The notes under the pieces are model-generated. The model made no database searches and was not told the origin of the DNA. It was given only the letters and a program-made list of their open reading frames with translations. Below, piece by piece: positions 51,200-63,929 of a stretch of DNA of 64,000 nucleotides. Numbering within the stretch: the first letter of the stretch is position 1; the number at the start of each line of letters is the position of its first letter. The position numbers and the translations under genes were made by a program. The DNA is from Nomia melanderi (taxonomy: Eukaryota; Arthropoda; Insecta; Hymenoptera; Halictidae): the NCBI RefSeq assembly GCF_051020985.1, contig NC_135007.1, positions 7,817,501 to 7,881,500 on the forward strand, written 5' to 3'.

Positions 51200-53221
51200 A
51201 TTTGAACTAGGTTATCAATATAAGATATCAAATAATAAGTTACTGACTTGTAGATTAACAGAAATTTTCTATAGAATTAGACACTTTAATTTATAGCCTA
51301 TATGTTATTTTCTAATGATTTTTTTAATTGTAGCAACGAACAGCACGACACTGGTTTCAGTTTAAAATAGGTATCATCCTGGGTAAAAATATTGTGAGAG
51401 TGAAACCGTGATACCAGTACCTTCCTATGGATTCCTCTGCAAAGTTAACGAACTGCAACGACAGTAAGTTTCATTGCAAAGGCTATTCGTCCCCAAGTCA
51501 CCACCATTTGTATTCATTTTCCGTCAGCGTGGTTGTACGCGGCGAAGTAATTCGGCTTTTGCGCTGAGCATTTTGATTTATCGTCACGATAAAAGCAACA
51601 TTAGACCCGTCGGAACAGCCACGCCGCGTAGTGTTCGAGTCCCCGGAGTGCAGCGTATTATCTACTCTTAACAACCTTCGAAAGCGAGCGGTAACGAGCT
51701 GACACACGGCAGCCGTAGTCTCTACAGTCTTATAATAAACGTTTGATACAAAAGATAGCGACGACAGCAACTATGAGTGGTGACTCTCCTATCAGTTTCA
51801 GCAATACCGTTCATTCATTTTTCTCTCGCAAGGTGAACGACACCTTTCTTACACTCGTGAAACCAAAATGCCTTAATTCCTGAGTCAATTAGAAGTAAAC
51901 TTTCCGTTACCGCAATTTTCAATTCATTCATGTCGAACATGGAATTACATAATTCTTTTGTACCATGTAAATTGAAAATTCAATGTTATCATGGACTGAC
52001 GGATATAAAGATTCGTTGGATAGGTCAATGCCGAATAGAATTTCTTGGCAGAGAGGTCTGACTTATACTCGCAGTTTCCACTTGAATTAAGTCTCTATTT
52101 GGCTGCACCTTGACAGTCAGATTCTACTGGATATGGTGCAGTGTGCAAACAATAAATATTACGTGAAAATTGTATAACCATAAATAACTATAATTTTTAA
52201 ATACTCTTTATGAAGAGAAATATTAATACAGATTATATAACTAAAAAAGAATCAATTATTTTAAATTAAGCTTAATTTGGAGTTACTTCTTCTTATGTAC
52301 TTTGAATACTATACAAAATTGCCAGGACGAAACCTCATATTTTTTCTTATTAAGACATCTTTGCAATAATCATTCTTTCTCTGCTGTAATAGTCAAACGG
52401 ATGCTCCAGCTTTTACGTAGTTTACATAGCAACACATAATTGAATAAATATAATAGTATAATATAGTATAACCAGTACGACAGTCTACTAAAGATCAAGA
52501 AATAGTGCAATGTTTTATTCTCCAGACGTTGATTCCCGTAAGTGATCAAATATTTCTGAACGATAGTGCATAATTACGATTTTCCTCACATTCAGTGAAT
52601 TTCATACTTTGATGGAAGACAATTTGTTTCATTTCAACGGTAAGTTTCACAGTACCCGACCAAAGAGAGTGTAATATACCCGCTTTCACGCGAATTTATA
52701 TGTTCAGTAGGTGGCGGGACTGGGAAATATTAATCCAAAGTAATGTATCGAATCCGGTTGATGCCACGCTCCGGGACCGTTGAACGGAGGCCAAACAGCA
52801 GCCGCTTTAACTTTTACTTTGCGCATCGTATCGCGTACCATCCGCCGCTTCGTAAATACTAATAAAACTGCGAGGGCGCACGGCCGCGTCTAAAATAAAT
52901 TGAACCGGCCCGCGGACACGAAGCCACTTCTGACGAGCGTCCATGTAAATTTTAAACGCGCGCTGGTCATGATACGACGGCCGAAAGGTCAAGGAAGGAA
53001 GGAGCACCCTTTGCCAAGGTGATTTTATTTTCGAATGTTTCCCTTATCCACCGCAAAGAGCAAAACTGTACAAAAAAGAATCTAACTTAGAAACTGGAAA
53101 TATTGTAATAAGTATTCGATAAAAAAATTGTTATATTCGAATCACATATAATATCTATTATCAGAGACAGTACGTCGATGCTTATTGGTAAACGTGGAAA
53201 TATCGATGTACCGACATTTAT
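51200..53221. other. Intron or intergenic DNA
   Basis: No feature supported. Acceptor-plus-donor pairs that could bracket very small exons exist (for example 52596-52638) but do not fit the phase of the PTB gene. Confidence 0.45.
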
Positions 53222-53440
53222 AAACACTAAACCTACCAAACAGTTAAATCGGCTTTTTGAAATTACTCTATATCAACTTCAACGGTGCATCTACCGAGAC
53301 TTTAATTTATTTACAATTTAGTTTGTGTATTGCTAAATCGATATCTTGAATAATTTCTTAGAGAGATATCTTCTTAATGATTGCGAAAAGAAGAAACAAG
53401 GAAAGGATCATTTTGACTCGTCTGGTAGTTTTAGTGTTAA
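53222..53440 (+). mobile_element. MITE family A, copy 2
   Basis: Starts AAACACTAAACCTACCAAACAG and ends GTCTGGTAGTTTTAGTGTTAA. Aligns along its length with 55770-55994, sharing CAGTTAAAT(C/T)G, GTGCATCTA, TTTACAATT(T/C)AGTTTG and CATTTTGA(C/G)TCGTCTGGT. The left TTAA has decayed. Confidence 0.8.
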
Positions 53441-55083
53441 AGTGACACCTACTTCAAATCATCGCGTGGCGAATTGTTCAGCCAACCGAAAATGGGATCT
53501 ATTATGAGCCCGTTCTTTCGCGCGAGGCGTTGTACATCGAAATCTCGTCCCGGTTGTTCGAGTGACTGGTTCTATCGAAGGGCGCGTCGAGCGCCCCCGC
53601 TGCGCGAGAAAGGGGGATGATGGACGCGCGCGGACGCATTGAAGAATCACTTCGACAGCAGACCGCTGCCAGGAAAACAGTTTTGCAGGAAATGCGAATG
53701 GCAAGGAAAGCAGGAGGTGGGCTCGGGGGTAGCGAGAAAGGGGGCAGGAGTCGAAGGAGAAAAACCGGAAGCCGGGACCACCCGCCATGGGTTTTCTTTA
53801 TTGCGAACGACGGGGTCTCCTTGCACGGAGAAGATCGGGAAGGTGGAGAGACTCGGCTCGAGGGTGCCAAGGCACTCGTTTTACATCGTATAAAGAGGCT
53901 GCTAGGCTTCGAGAGTACATATTTTTTTTCGGCTACTTTTCTCAGTCCCAGCGGACTCTTAAATTGGCTGTTGATCAAAGAATGCGGCCCGTGGAATGTT
54001 GTTGCCATGCGAAACGACCGTTTTTTTTTTCAAAGCAACGCGACCTGCCGCTCGAATTGCGTGAAATACACGCTTATTTTTGCGAACTGCCGACGCATAA
54101 ATTACGTACGCGATAGCAGTCGTCTCGGTAATAAATGGAAAAACTTATTTCACTGACTACGAGATTGGGAGGATGTTGGAAAGATGCAAGCGCTTTCTTT
54201 GGTGGATTTAGCTGGTTTCTGATAGTGGATCAACATGGTCCTGATCTTAGAATAAACAAGATAATTTTTATTCAACCTCTATTCTTCGATTAATATCATT
54301 TATTGTTAATTTAGTGGATTTAAATACTATTTTCCTATGATTATCGATTTTATTCGGAACTTCTAATTGATTTGCGAAATGGTTATATATTTTTAATTGA
54401 TTTTTCTTATTATAATAAAAGTAGAAGCAAATGAATGTATATTTCGTTTATAATAATATTACGAAAATATTTTATGCGTAAGATATACGTTTTCGTTGTT
54501 TACGAAGATAATATTTCTTTCTCCGGTATAAACGTAACGTACAAAATTATTACATCTGAATAGTTTCCTCGCCTCTATCCGCGGTATGCAATTTGTTCCG
54601 CGTTCCGCGTTACAGTCGACTAGCGCAAGTAGAGGAGTAGGTATAATCCAAAGAGAAAAATATCCAACAGATGTTCGGGTTTCAGGGGAACTCCGCGCAG
54701 CGAAGTTTACTGCAGAGGTATCCGTTGTATCCTGTGTGAAATATTAGGTCACATCCAGAGAACACCTGACAATCTGTACTGTCGGTCGTTGAGAGTTTCG
54801 GGATGCGTGCCAAGTGCCCGCTTTGTTTCGAAAGCTCGAGAAGTAGGAGTTAAAAGGAGCGAAAGGAGAAGCGAACGGGAAGAAGGAGGAGAGGAATGAA
54901 AGGGTACGTCGGCGGTAATCGTACCTTTCTTTGTTTCTGTAGTTAAAAGCTATTACACCGCGATCGAATGCACTTAAAGCGTCAGCCTCCAGTATTTTCT
55001 GTTCCCTTCGGCCCGTATCTCTCTTCTTTACGAGCGCAAATTACGAACGAGTTAAGGATAAATCGACTGCGATCACTCGTTCT
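53441..55083. other. Intron or intergenic DNA with a GC-rich block
   Basis: A GC-rich block at 53470-54080 has frames of 168-179 codons open on both strands over the same bases (53502-54008 minus, 53617-54156 plus), so composition explains them. A purine-rich segment at 54840-54960 is partly repeated near 56140. No gene is called. Confidence 0.5.
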
Positions 55084-55085
55084 AG

Positions 55086-55378
55086 TTTACCCGTGGAAAT
55101 ACCCTGATTCCACGCTGACGTTTGCAATTACGGGAGGGATTAATTATAAAAATATCTAATTTACTTGACACGCGTCGGCGGTTCGGTGGAAGCATCGTGT
55201 AACACGAGATTCGTTGAAAAACTCAATTGTACGGTGAACTTCGTCCTTCGTTTACCAAAGGAAAGTCTGGTTTTACAGCGTCGTTTGAAATTACAGTGTA
55301 AATGAATTTTAATAATAATTACCTAGTTTACTTGACGCATGCTGGTGGGCCTGATACAAGTACTTACGCGTAACGCGA
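55086..55378. repeat. 165-167-bp tandem duplication
   Basis: Copies at about 55086-55210 and 55251-55378. GTTTACC near the start of each, TTTACTTGAC at 55160 and 55327, and GTAAC(A/G)CGAG at the end. Diverged and GC-moderate. Confidence 0.65.
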
Positions 55379-55539
55379 GTCCATTAATGCATGCGTTATT
55401 ATATTTAATAACACTTAGTTTATTACACTTAATTATATTCTAATTTATCGTAATACGGTTGTTATGATTTAATACGATTTCAAGCCTCGCGAAAACATCC
55501 CCTGCATTTTTTACCAGGCTTTACGAGTAATTCGTTTCT

Positions 55540-55619
55540 CTCTCTCTCTCCCTCTCTCACTCTCTCTCTCCCTTTCTCTCTTTCTCTCCCCCCCCCCCCC
55601 TCACTCACTCTCTCTTTTC
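55540..55619. repeat. CT-rich tract with poly-C
   Basis: (CT)n with an embedded run of about 12 C. Simple sequence. Confidence 0.95.
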
Positions 55620-55769
55620 ATGTCACTGCGAATAGGTTTATTTCAAGTAAAATTCCAATTTCCGTTTCCTGAAAATAATTAATAAAATTGAATGTTGTAC
55701 AAGACAAGAGAATAAAGTTGAAATAAATTACCATTATTAGAAACCTGCGATCTGAGGTATAAATATTCT

Positions 55770-55994
55770 TTAATGCTAAAACTACCGAGCAGTTAAATTG
55801 ACTCTTTGAAATTCCTCTATAGAAACTTCAAGAGTGCATCTATTGAAACTGTAATTAATTTACAATTCAGTTTGAATATTACTGAATCAATTTCGTTAAT
55901 AATTTCCTACAGAAATATGTTATCTTTTTAACAATTGCAAAAACAGGAAATCAGGAATGGGTCATTTTGAGTCGTCTGGTGGTTTTAGTGTTAA
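55770..55994 (+). mobile_element. MITE family A, copy 3
   Basis: The best-preserved copy: TTAATGCTAAAACTACC at the left and GGTGGTTTTAGTGTTAA at the right. About 225 bases, non-coding. The ends are inverted repeats inside TTAA. Confidence 0.85.
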
Positions 55995-58900
55995 TGTTAT
56001 CTATACTTCATCTAATAAATATCTCACGATAAAAATAGATTATTTTATTTAAAAAGTTGAAAATTCAAGTCATCGATCGCACGGCTCGCAGGTTAAAGAA
56101 GAATACCCGTAAAGAAGGTAAACAGGAGGGAAAGGCGGCGAGAAGGATTGAAAGACAGGAGGTACATTTCCCGGTGCCTTTTGCCTTTTTCTGCGGTTAA
56201 AAGGTACTACATCGCGATCGAAAACGCCTACCTAAAGCACTTGCTAAGAGCCTTTTCTAACCCATTACTGTAGACGCTATAGAAAAGGCACAGTTGCCCC
56301 CTGGACAGGTTTAAAAGGTTTAAAGCGCGGCTACCCGATACATACATCACTCCAAACAATGATATCGGAACAGTGCTATTGTTTTGACAGGAAGATAAAC
56401 ACGCTCGATGCCTGTATTCGAAAGTGTGCGCGGCCCGCGTTTCATTCGTTTCGGTCAGTACAAACCGGACAGAAGCAATCGGCTTTACAAGGACACTTCT
56501 TCGACTCTAAATTACGTCTGGCACGTGGCAGTACATACGTGTTCCAAGCTAGCTGCTTTAAAGGCATGTCAATGTGTCTCTACGGTTCGGGAAAAAATGA
56601 AAGGTATTCGTTATAAAACGCGCAAACGAATGATTCAGATAATTTAAGTTACAACCTGTTCGTTCCATGAAAAAACAACTGGCATATAAATATGTATATT
56701 CATTGTACCATTTTCCTTATCGATCCTTAAATATAAACTTTGATTTGATTACGATAATTGTGATTATGTGGAAATTTATTGTTTACTATTGTATAGAATT
56801 TATTTTCACGGCAATGGAACTACATAAAATATTAACTAATCCTCAATTACGGAGAAAGGATCTGATAAATCTTTCGAAAAAGACTACTGAATTTACTAAA
56901 GTAAAATATTATATTCTCACGTAATGAATTCTTAACGCGTTTAAATAATGAATTAAACAGGTAATACAAACGAATTTGTTTCATAGTGAGCAAGGGAATT
57001 GAGTTCCATTTCGTGCGCTCGAAACTTGAATCGCTTTAATACATTGAGTCACGATCGATGGCGCACACAGGTGTACACGAATGTCCGATTTTTCATTCTA
57101 TTGTTGTCCGGCAAACGAGTCGAAGAGGGACCTTCTCTTTCACTGACTATTGTCTTATCTAACATCTACAGTCTTCGCAAAGAGCAGTTATCGTGGCTCC
57201 AATTCGGGACGATTTCACTCCTCCCCCTCTACGCCCGCCGAACCCCTTCCCCGTCGAACGATCTGATATTCACCAAGTTCGGGAACAAATGGGGGAGCCG
57301 GCTAACTGCGTCGTTGGCAGCAGTCAAGTTTGCCCATTCGAATTTCAACGACAACGGTCAATGACGCAGCCATCCTGTCCTCGTAAAACCGTCGATCCAT
57401 GAGACGGACATGCGAAGACGAACAGCGTTTCCGCAGAACTAATTTCCGTGAGAGAACTAGGGGAAAACGGTGACATTAATCTCGCTGGAGGAGAGTCCGA
57501 GAGCGTCAGCTCGTATTATATTTTCACGTTCTCGTTCTTGATTGTTTTACGCAGTCGCCGAATTGAAGTTATACTGCTTTTCATTAGTGCTGAAATATTC
57601 GATGACTGTGGAATATAAAAGAATCGGAAGAATGTTAGTGTCAATAAAACATTTTGTGGCTTTTTGGTTTTTGTATTTTTCCTCAATACGCTAGGGAAAT
57701 GAATTCTAATTATATTAATTGTGTATTAATATCGTTATGATTTAAGTCTTCGGACGTTTAACGAAACGTTGGATTGATCTGTAGAATTTTTAGACGCAAT
57801 GGAACTAGATTATAATACAATGATTTGAAATAATATAGAAATGTGTATGAGAATTTTGCACGATAATTTAGTTATTGAATGTTAATGGGGTAAACCTTTT
57901 ATGTATGACGTGATGATGGATTTAGAGTAAATGTCAATGACTCAAGCTATAATAAAATCAGTGATCCGTGGTCCATACGGATCAAGAAGGGTGCTCAGAC
58001 AATATTTGACTAATAACGCAAGACACCCCTTTTTATACAATTATTGAACAAGGGACTCTTCAAAACATATTTTTATGTTTGAGTTTAGTCGATTATTTTA
58101 TAAATTAAATAACTGAATTTTGTAAAGCTGATACTGATGATAGTTTTAATAAGCATTAAAAACTGTAAAAAATATTTATGCGATTGAAATTATTTAATTT
58201 GAATGATCTCCTTTTTTATAGTGCACTGAAATATACGTAAAGCGTCTGCGCAATTTAACGCGAAAGAGTCCAACCGTATTCAGATCAAAAATGAAAATGG
58301 GACGCAACGTGGTCAATATTTGACGGTGACCTCATCGTTATTCTCATAAAGTTCCAAAATATCGGTTTACGATCGATTTTCGTGGCTCATTTCCGACGGT
58401 AAAACAGGGGAATAACAGCACTTTAATCTCTTTCTCGAAGCTGCGGAAGAATCTTTCCAAACCAATTTCTCCCTCCTTTAACTGATTCTTCTAACGGTTT
58501 TGGACGGAGCATTATACGGAGGTCAAGGGTCAGTAGAAAGGGACATGAGAGATAACATATAATTTCCCAACAATCTTCCAGAAGTCAGCTCATATTTCAG
58601 ACACAGTCACTTGAGTTACTCAATCACCGAACTAACGAAACATTAGATTCGGTGGAAAAAAAGATAATGTAGAGAATAATAACAACAATATCTTGCCCAT
58701 TGTATTAAATTATAATTTGGTTATTCCATAAAAAGAAACCAAAAACACACGACAAATTCTAATTTTTTTGTTAAGTACGATACGCATTATCTGAAGTTGA
58801 TTTGAAAAATATTCAGCTGGCGATAAATTAAATACCATACTCGTTATCTGAAATTGATTTGAAAAATATTCAGCTGGCGATAAATTAAATACGATACTCA

Positions 58901-61900
58901 TTATCTTAAGTTGATTTGAAAAATATTCAGGTGGTGATAAATGAATTGTTCCAAAATGAGAAACAACTGAGAACGTAATGAAGATTAATTTAAACGTGTT
59001 TATAGCAGTAATGATCTTACACTAAGTAATTAACGACGAATACAAAGTTTACGAGGTTAATAAAACCGTAGAAAAAGAATATATTACGATACTATCACAT
59101 TATGGAAAACCTCATAAATATTCATGTCATCTGTTAAGCGTGTTCGTTCGGGTGTAACTCATACTGTTACATCGTAAACGTTATTGACGTACCGCGTTCT
59201 AATGAAATGATTGATGAGGCATGAACGATAAATTTCTTTTGAGCGATACCGTAATGTGTTAACGCGATCCATGTTTATGATACTTTCACACAATTTTGAT
59301 CGCTGACAAGCTCGTGAGTAAGGTGTTCACAGGTATTTGTAAAAGTTGTTGTTGAATGGAATCAGGAAATGGTCCGTGGTGAAAGCCATCTTGAATCCAT
59401 ACATCTTACGAGAAAATCCGTGGATATTTGGTGCATACAACACTACAGTGTACATATAGTATCTAGACCATAATATACAATACTGCTAGAAATAATTGAT
59501 TTAAATAAAATTTTGTATAATTCATTTAAATACTTCCATTATCTATTTTCAAATTAGTCTGTTATCTTACACAACATCATATTATACAATATTAAATTGT
59601 TTTTAAAATATATATTTATATTAAATAAAAATCGATGAAATTGATTAAATTTTCATGAAAATATTTAGCTCACTAAGAATCATTATTTTTGTTTATTCAT
59701 AATTGACAATATCCAATAACAAGTCATGTATTAGGATTATTTGAAAATAATGAAATTTAAAATCTTAAGAAGATAATTAGTGTTTAATCGTTGTGTTACT
59801 TTAGAGAAATTTAACAGGGTCAGAGTATCGTGAAAGCGGATTTTCAAGACGACACGAAGCAATAGGTATTCTATATAAAAGTCGAAGAAAGATGAAACGC
59901 GTCACGTTCTGCAATGAGAAAGGCTTTCTTTCCTTGCAGTTTGCACTGGATGCTGAAGCTGCGCGTTTTAACGAGCACAGAAATATTCCACTTTTCCTCC
60001 CTGGCCCCGGCAGCCGCGCGCTTCTTCCATCCTTCTTTGTTTCTTCCTTTCGCTCGTTTCCGTTCCTTCCATCGATTTGTGGAATTTCCCGGAATATTAC
60101 ACCGGGGTTTCGTTTTCCGAGTTTTTCTTCTCCCTAAAGAGAGATTCTTTTCAATTCTGTCGTCCCTTTCTTATGATTCCTTTTTCGCCTTCATTTGCCT
60201 ACCACTCCGGCAGATCCTTGAATTGCCCGGTCGATTAATCGATTAAGGGCACACTAATGGCTCCAAATTCCCTTGAATGATGCTAAAGCAGAAAATCTGA
60301 TTGAGTGACCGTTCGCTTTTCTTCCTTAATTCGATTCCATGAATCTGGATTCCATTTCAGATATTTATTTACAAATTCGCGATTCGAAATGTTCATCCCC
60401 TAATTCATATATTATTATTCATTAATATTTAATACAATATACAATATGTTACAATTGAATTAGATTCCTTAAGAAATCTTTAGATCATAAAACAATTATT
60501 TTTCTGATACTAAATTTTACTATTTTTTAAATAATGATCATCAAGACGGGCGAGTTATTTTAATATTTGTAAATCTTACATCTCTATGGTTGCTAAACTG
60601 TAGAATTCTTTTTATATCTAACAACTGTATAAGCTATAATATATTACAATATTTAAATCATGATAATTTCTGATAAATCTAATAACAAATTTTGATAATT
60701 GCGAATTAGAGACATCCCGGGTCACGCTTCGGTTACCAAATCATGTAAATATTAATAATTGCGTAGTCGAGGCTTCGTATAATTGAACTGTAAACATCCA
60801 GCTTGTTCTTGAGGCAGAGTTTGATGGTGGGCTTTACGAGATCTTAACCGTCTCTGTTTTCAGCTGAACAAAGGAAGAAAGGGAAAGATCAAGGAAACAA
60901 GGAATGAGAGAAAGCGAAAGGGGGCGAGGGTTGGGTTGAAGGAGAAGAAGATTTTACCTGGACCGTGATGTAATACTTACATTCTACTCCGTACTAAAGA
61001 AGCGTATCTTTCTTAAATGATATAAGAAACTTGGAGCGTTAAGTGCTTGCTACAATAAAGTAGCAACCTCCGTGGATAACGAAATTATAATACGTAACGA
61101 GATAAACGTTGAATCCATAATTCTATAATGATCAAACAACTTTACAACCCAAAACTTTTCACATTTTTTCATACAACGTCTGGATCTTCTAACTAATTTC
61201 TGAACAATGATTCTGTTCAGAGCAGAAAAATATCTTTCAAAATGATTCTATAATAATATTTTTAACATAAGAAGTCCATTTTGAAAGCATACAAACACTT
61301 CTTAGACAACTTCCTTTTGAAATGCAATGAATTTAGATAAACAATGGAAGCAAGGCATCCTATATATTTCAATAATCTCTGCTCTACAGTAATTGTCTCT
61401 ATATAAATAAGTTCTGGGAGGGTAAATAATTAGTGTAGTTCAACGACCAACGTGCGTGTTATCAATTGCGACTCGTTCGGGGTACCCGCGATTGTCAAGA
61501 GTCCCTGTCCTGACGTGGGACAACCTGCAGAGCAGCCGAATTCAAAGCGTCGTCTGATATTCCCCTTATGTAGCTTTCATACGTTCCCACCGCATAAATA
61601 ATTCTCGTAACAGCGATTGCGACACCGACACGGGGAGACAAAATTCGAGGGTCGTCCCGTCGTTCATATTTGCCTCGTTCGGGGGTTCCTCCGGAAGGAA
61701 ACAAAAGCGTGTCTAATTAACACGCCTCGGATAGAAAACGGAGCCTTTCCTGTTTCGCATGGCTGGTCTGAACGCGGAGGCCACTGTTGAACGCTGCGAA
61801 AGGGTGCAGCAGATCATCCAGTAGATGGAGGCCGGGCCTGGGGTAAAAGAAGCAGACCCGATAGCCTCTTTAACGACTTAGACAAGCCTTGGTAATTGGC

Positions 61901-63430
61901 GGTCTTCAGCGCCACCCCTTAAAACAGAGACGCAAGCCTTTGGTTCCTTCTTTCGCGAGAGGCTACCCTAACATAGGGGATGGACAATTGTCCAACTATC
62001 GAAGTGGACGTGACCGTGTCTTTTTGTTTAACTTCCATGCCATCGTAAATTGCAGTTATACTTTCCTTATAAAGTGTACTAATTTTCTCAAGAAGATATT
62101 AAACTATTTGATACCAGCATTTATTTTAATATCAGCCTCCATGTTACTATATTTTATTAAATAAAACATATCGTCTTTACAAAATACAAATAATAATCAA
62201 GAAGAAACATCTTCTCGACTTCCTCCGCATTATACCATGCGTTACAATATTAGATGAAGAGACACGTAAATGTAATTTACTCTTCTTTGCATGAAATGTG
62301 AAATCTTGATCGTGTCAAATATGCGACACTAGTAATGAACGTATTAAGTTATATTTAAGTTTTTGTTGACCCTTATATCTTTTGATATCTTTGTAACGTG
62401 TTAAGTGAATGGATCATTAAATTCTGATTTAATACTAGTTCTATTTTCTCTACGATGCGGTTAGTTAGAAATGGAATGAATGGAATTAATATTTAGGATA
62501 TTGGAACAGGTTGTAGTATAAAGAAATTATAAGTATAATTCACGAGGAGATTTATTGAAAGAAACAGCCAACATTTTGCTTATCAAATTTTACGCCAACG
62601 TTACAGATAAATGTTGCGGATTACGTAGAAAGTTTTCCAATCATTAAACAACATCCATCAGCGGAACTGCCGTGACGGAAAATGTTCCAATTAAAACGTA
62701 ATAAATTTCTATAATTCAGAGCTCGCAACGCAAACGAGGCACCGGAGTCGAAAATTGATAACAGAATGGTTCAATTACTGGTAACGCGCCAGCATTGTTA
62801 CAAGCAACCGAATTACACGTGAACGATTTATAAGGAAAAATAAAGGGATCGCGGGAAAGGGAACAATGAAAATTTCATTTGTACAATATTTCAGCAGTAC
62901 GCCATCGACAATGAAAATTACGAAATTTCCGGATAACGAGGCATTAAAGCGGAAGGTGTTAGAATGAAATTTAGTTTGCAATAGGGTTCGGATTGCTTTT
63001 CAAATCGATTCAATCGATTCGACTGATACCATCCCGGTATCCCATAGCTCACTTTCCAGTAAAATAATTAAATTATTCACTGACAACTAAACTACAAATC
63101 AGTATGCACCAATAATCCTTCGAAAACAGATGTCCGAAGTTCGATGCAGAATAGAAAACAATTTTCTCCCCTAATAATTCCATTACAATTTAAATTAATA
63201 AACCTTCACTCCATTAAAAAAAAATGAATCTTTTTCCTACACAATTTAGTTTTATATAATACAATCATGCAAATTCTATGAAATTTCATATGAAAATATT
63301 AATTTTAAGCCGATCTCAATATTTCCACAAGTACTGTCTCTTCTTTACTCGCAACGTGTAATAACAGAATCGGGTATGCGATAAATACACGAACATCGAC
63401 GGTATGATAATTATAATACATGGTTGGCTG
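55995..63430. other. Intron or intergenic DNA, right part
   Basis: AT-rich with GC-richer patches near 56380-56560, 57000-57420, 59880-60240 and 61490-62000. A 57-bp triple repeat lies at 58778-58948. Possible but unproven open exons at 57171-57402 and 60861-60964 follow decent acceptors and are discussed below. No gene or RNA is confirmed. Confidence 0.45.
58778..58948. repeat. 57-bp tandem repeat, three copies
   Basis: Units begin at 58778, 58835 and 58892, each with ATAC(G/T)C(A/G)TTATCT followed by TTGATTTGAAAAATATTCAG(C/G). Because 57 is a multiple of 3, the minus strand shows a repeated peptide (PAEYFSNQ twice). I regard this as a by-product. Confidence 0.9.
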
Positions 63431-63439
63431 GCAGAAATC

Positions 63440-63601
63440 TATTTAGGGGACGGAAGTCGCCAAGGAGGAAGCGACGAGCGGCGGCGGGAACGCGTTCCAT
63501 AACCAATTATCGGCCGCGAAAGCCGCGAAATAACGCTAATTACGCATTTAACAAGAAAAAGGGAAAAGAGAGTGGAAGTTCGAATCCGCGAAAGCTCGGT
63601 C
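63440..63601. promoter_or_regulatory. Promoter-like CpG-rich block upstream of 63602
   Basis: GC- and CpG-rich purine-heavy DNA rising out of AT-rich flank, ending at GGTCAGTGCGC, which contains the arthropod initiator core TCAGT. No TATA box at the expected distance was seen. Inference only. Confidence 0.35.
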
Positions 63602-63929
63602 AGTGCGCATGATCGCTGCCCCCTCCCGTTCGTTTCGCCTGTGTGCACGGTTGCGCTCGTACGTACGGGCGGTCGCACGGTTGTGGTGGTTCCATGGGGT
63701 GGTTGGAGCCCACGTGGAGCAACACGGTACTGTCAGTCGCACCCGGCGAGTCATTCGTGTATCACGGTTTCCCATTCGGCCGTTTTTTGTTCAACCCTTT
63801 CCCAACCGGCTCGCGGGAGAACTTTGTCCGCGGGTTTTTATCTGTGCGTTCCCTCCACGTCGAGGTCGACGCGTGAGCCGCGTCTAATCTGGATTGGGGT
63901 TGCGGGGGCTCGCGGTGAAAGTACCAGAG
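63602..63929 (+). other. Candidate non-coding first exon (5' UTR)
   Basis: Runs from the initiator-like TCAGT (A at 63602) to ACCAGAG|gtaagc, a strong donor at 63930. CpG-rich throughout. Frames of 77-94 codons are open across it but stop before the donor (63876 and 63887), so it does not look like a first coding exon; it would be 5' UTR with the start codon in a later exon. It could be a downstream alternative promoter of the PTB gene, which would make a protein lacking the first PTB strand, or the first exon of the next gene. The window ends 71 bases later. Confidence 0.45.

Noticed and set aside
52596..52638. Micro-exon candidate between an acceptor and a CG|gtaagt donor
   Set aside because: The open frame needs a phase that the shared PTB exon does not provide, and the peptide is uninformative.
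53502..54156. 168- and 179-codon frames on opposite strands
   Set aside because: Both cover the same GC-rich segment; neither has a domain.
58710..58901. Minus-strand frame with repeated PAEYFSNQ peptide
   Set aside because: By-product of a 57-bp tandem repeat whose unit length is a multiple of three.
60861..60964. Acceptor TCTCTGTTTTCAG followed by a 34-codon Lys/Arg-rich frame to a stop
   Set aside because: The acceptor is good, but the peptide simply reflects a purine-rich tract, and there is no polyadenylation signal close by.
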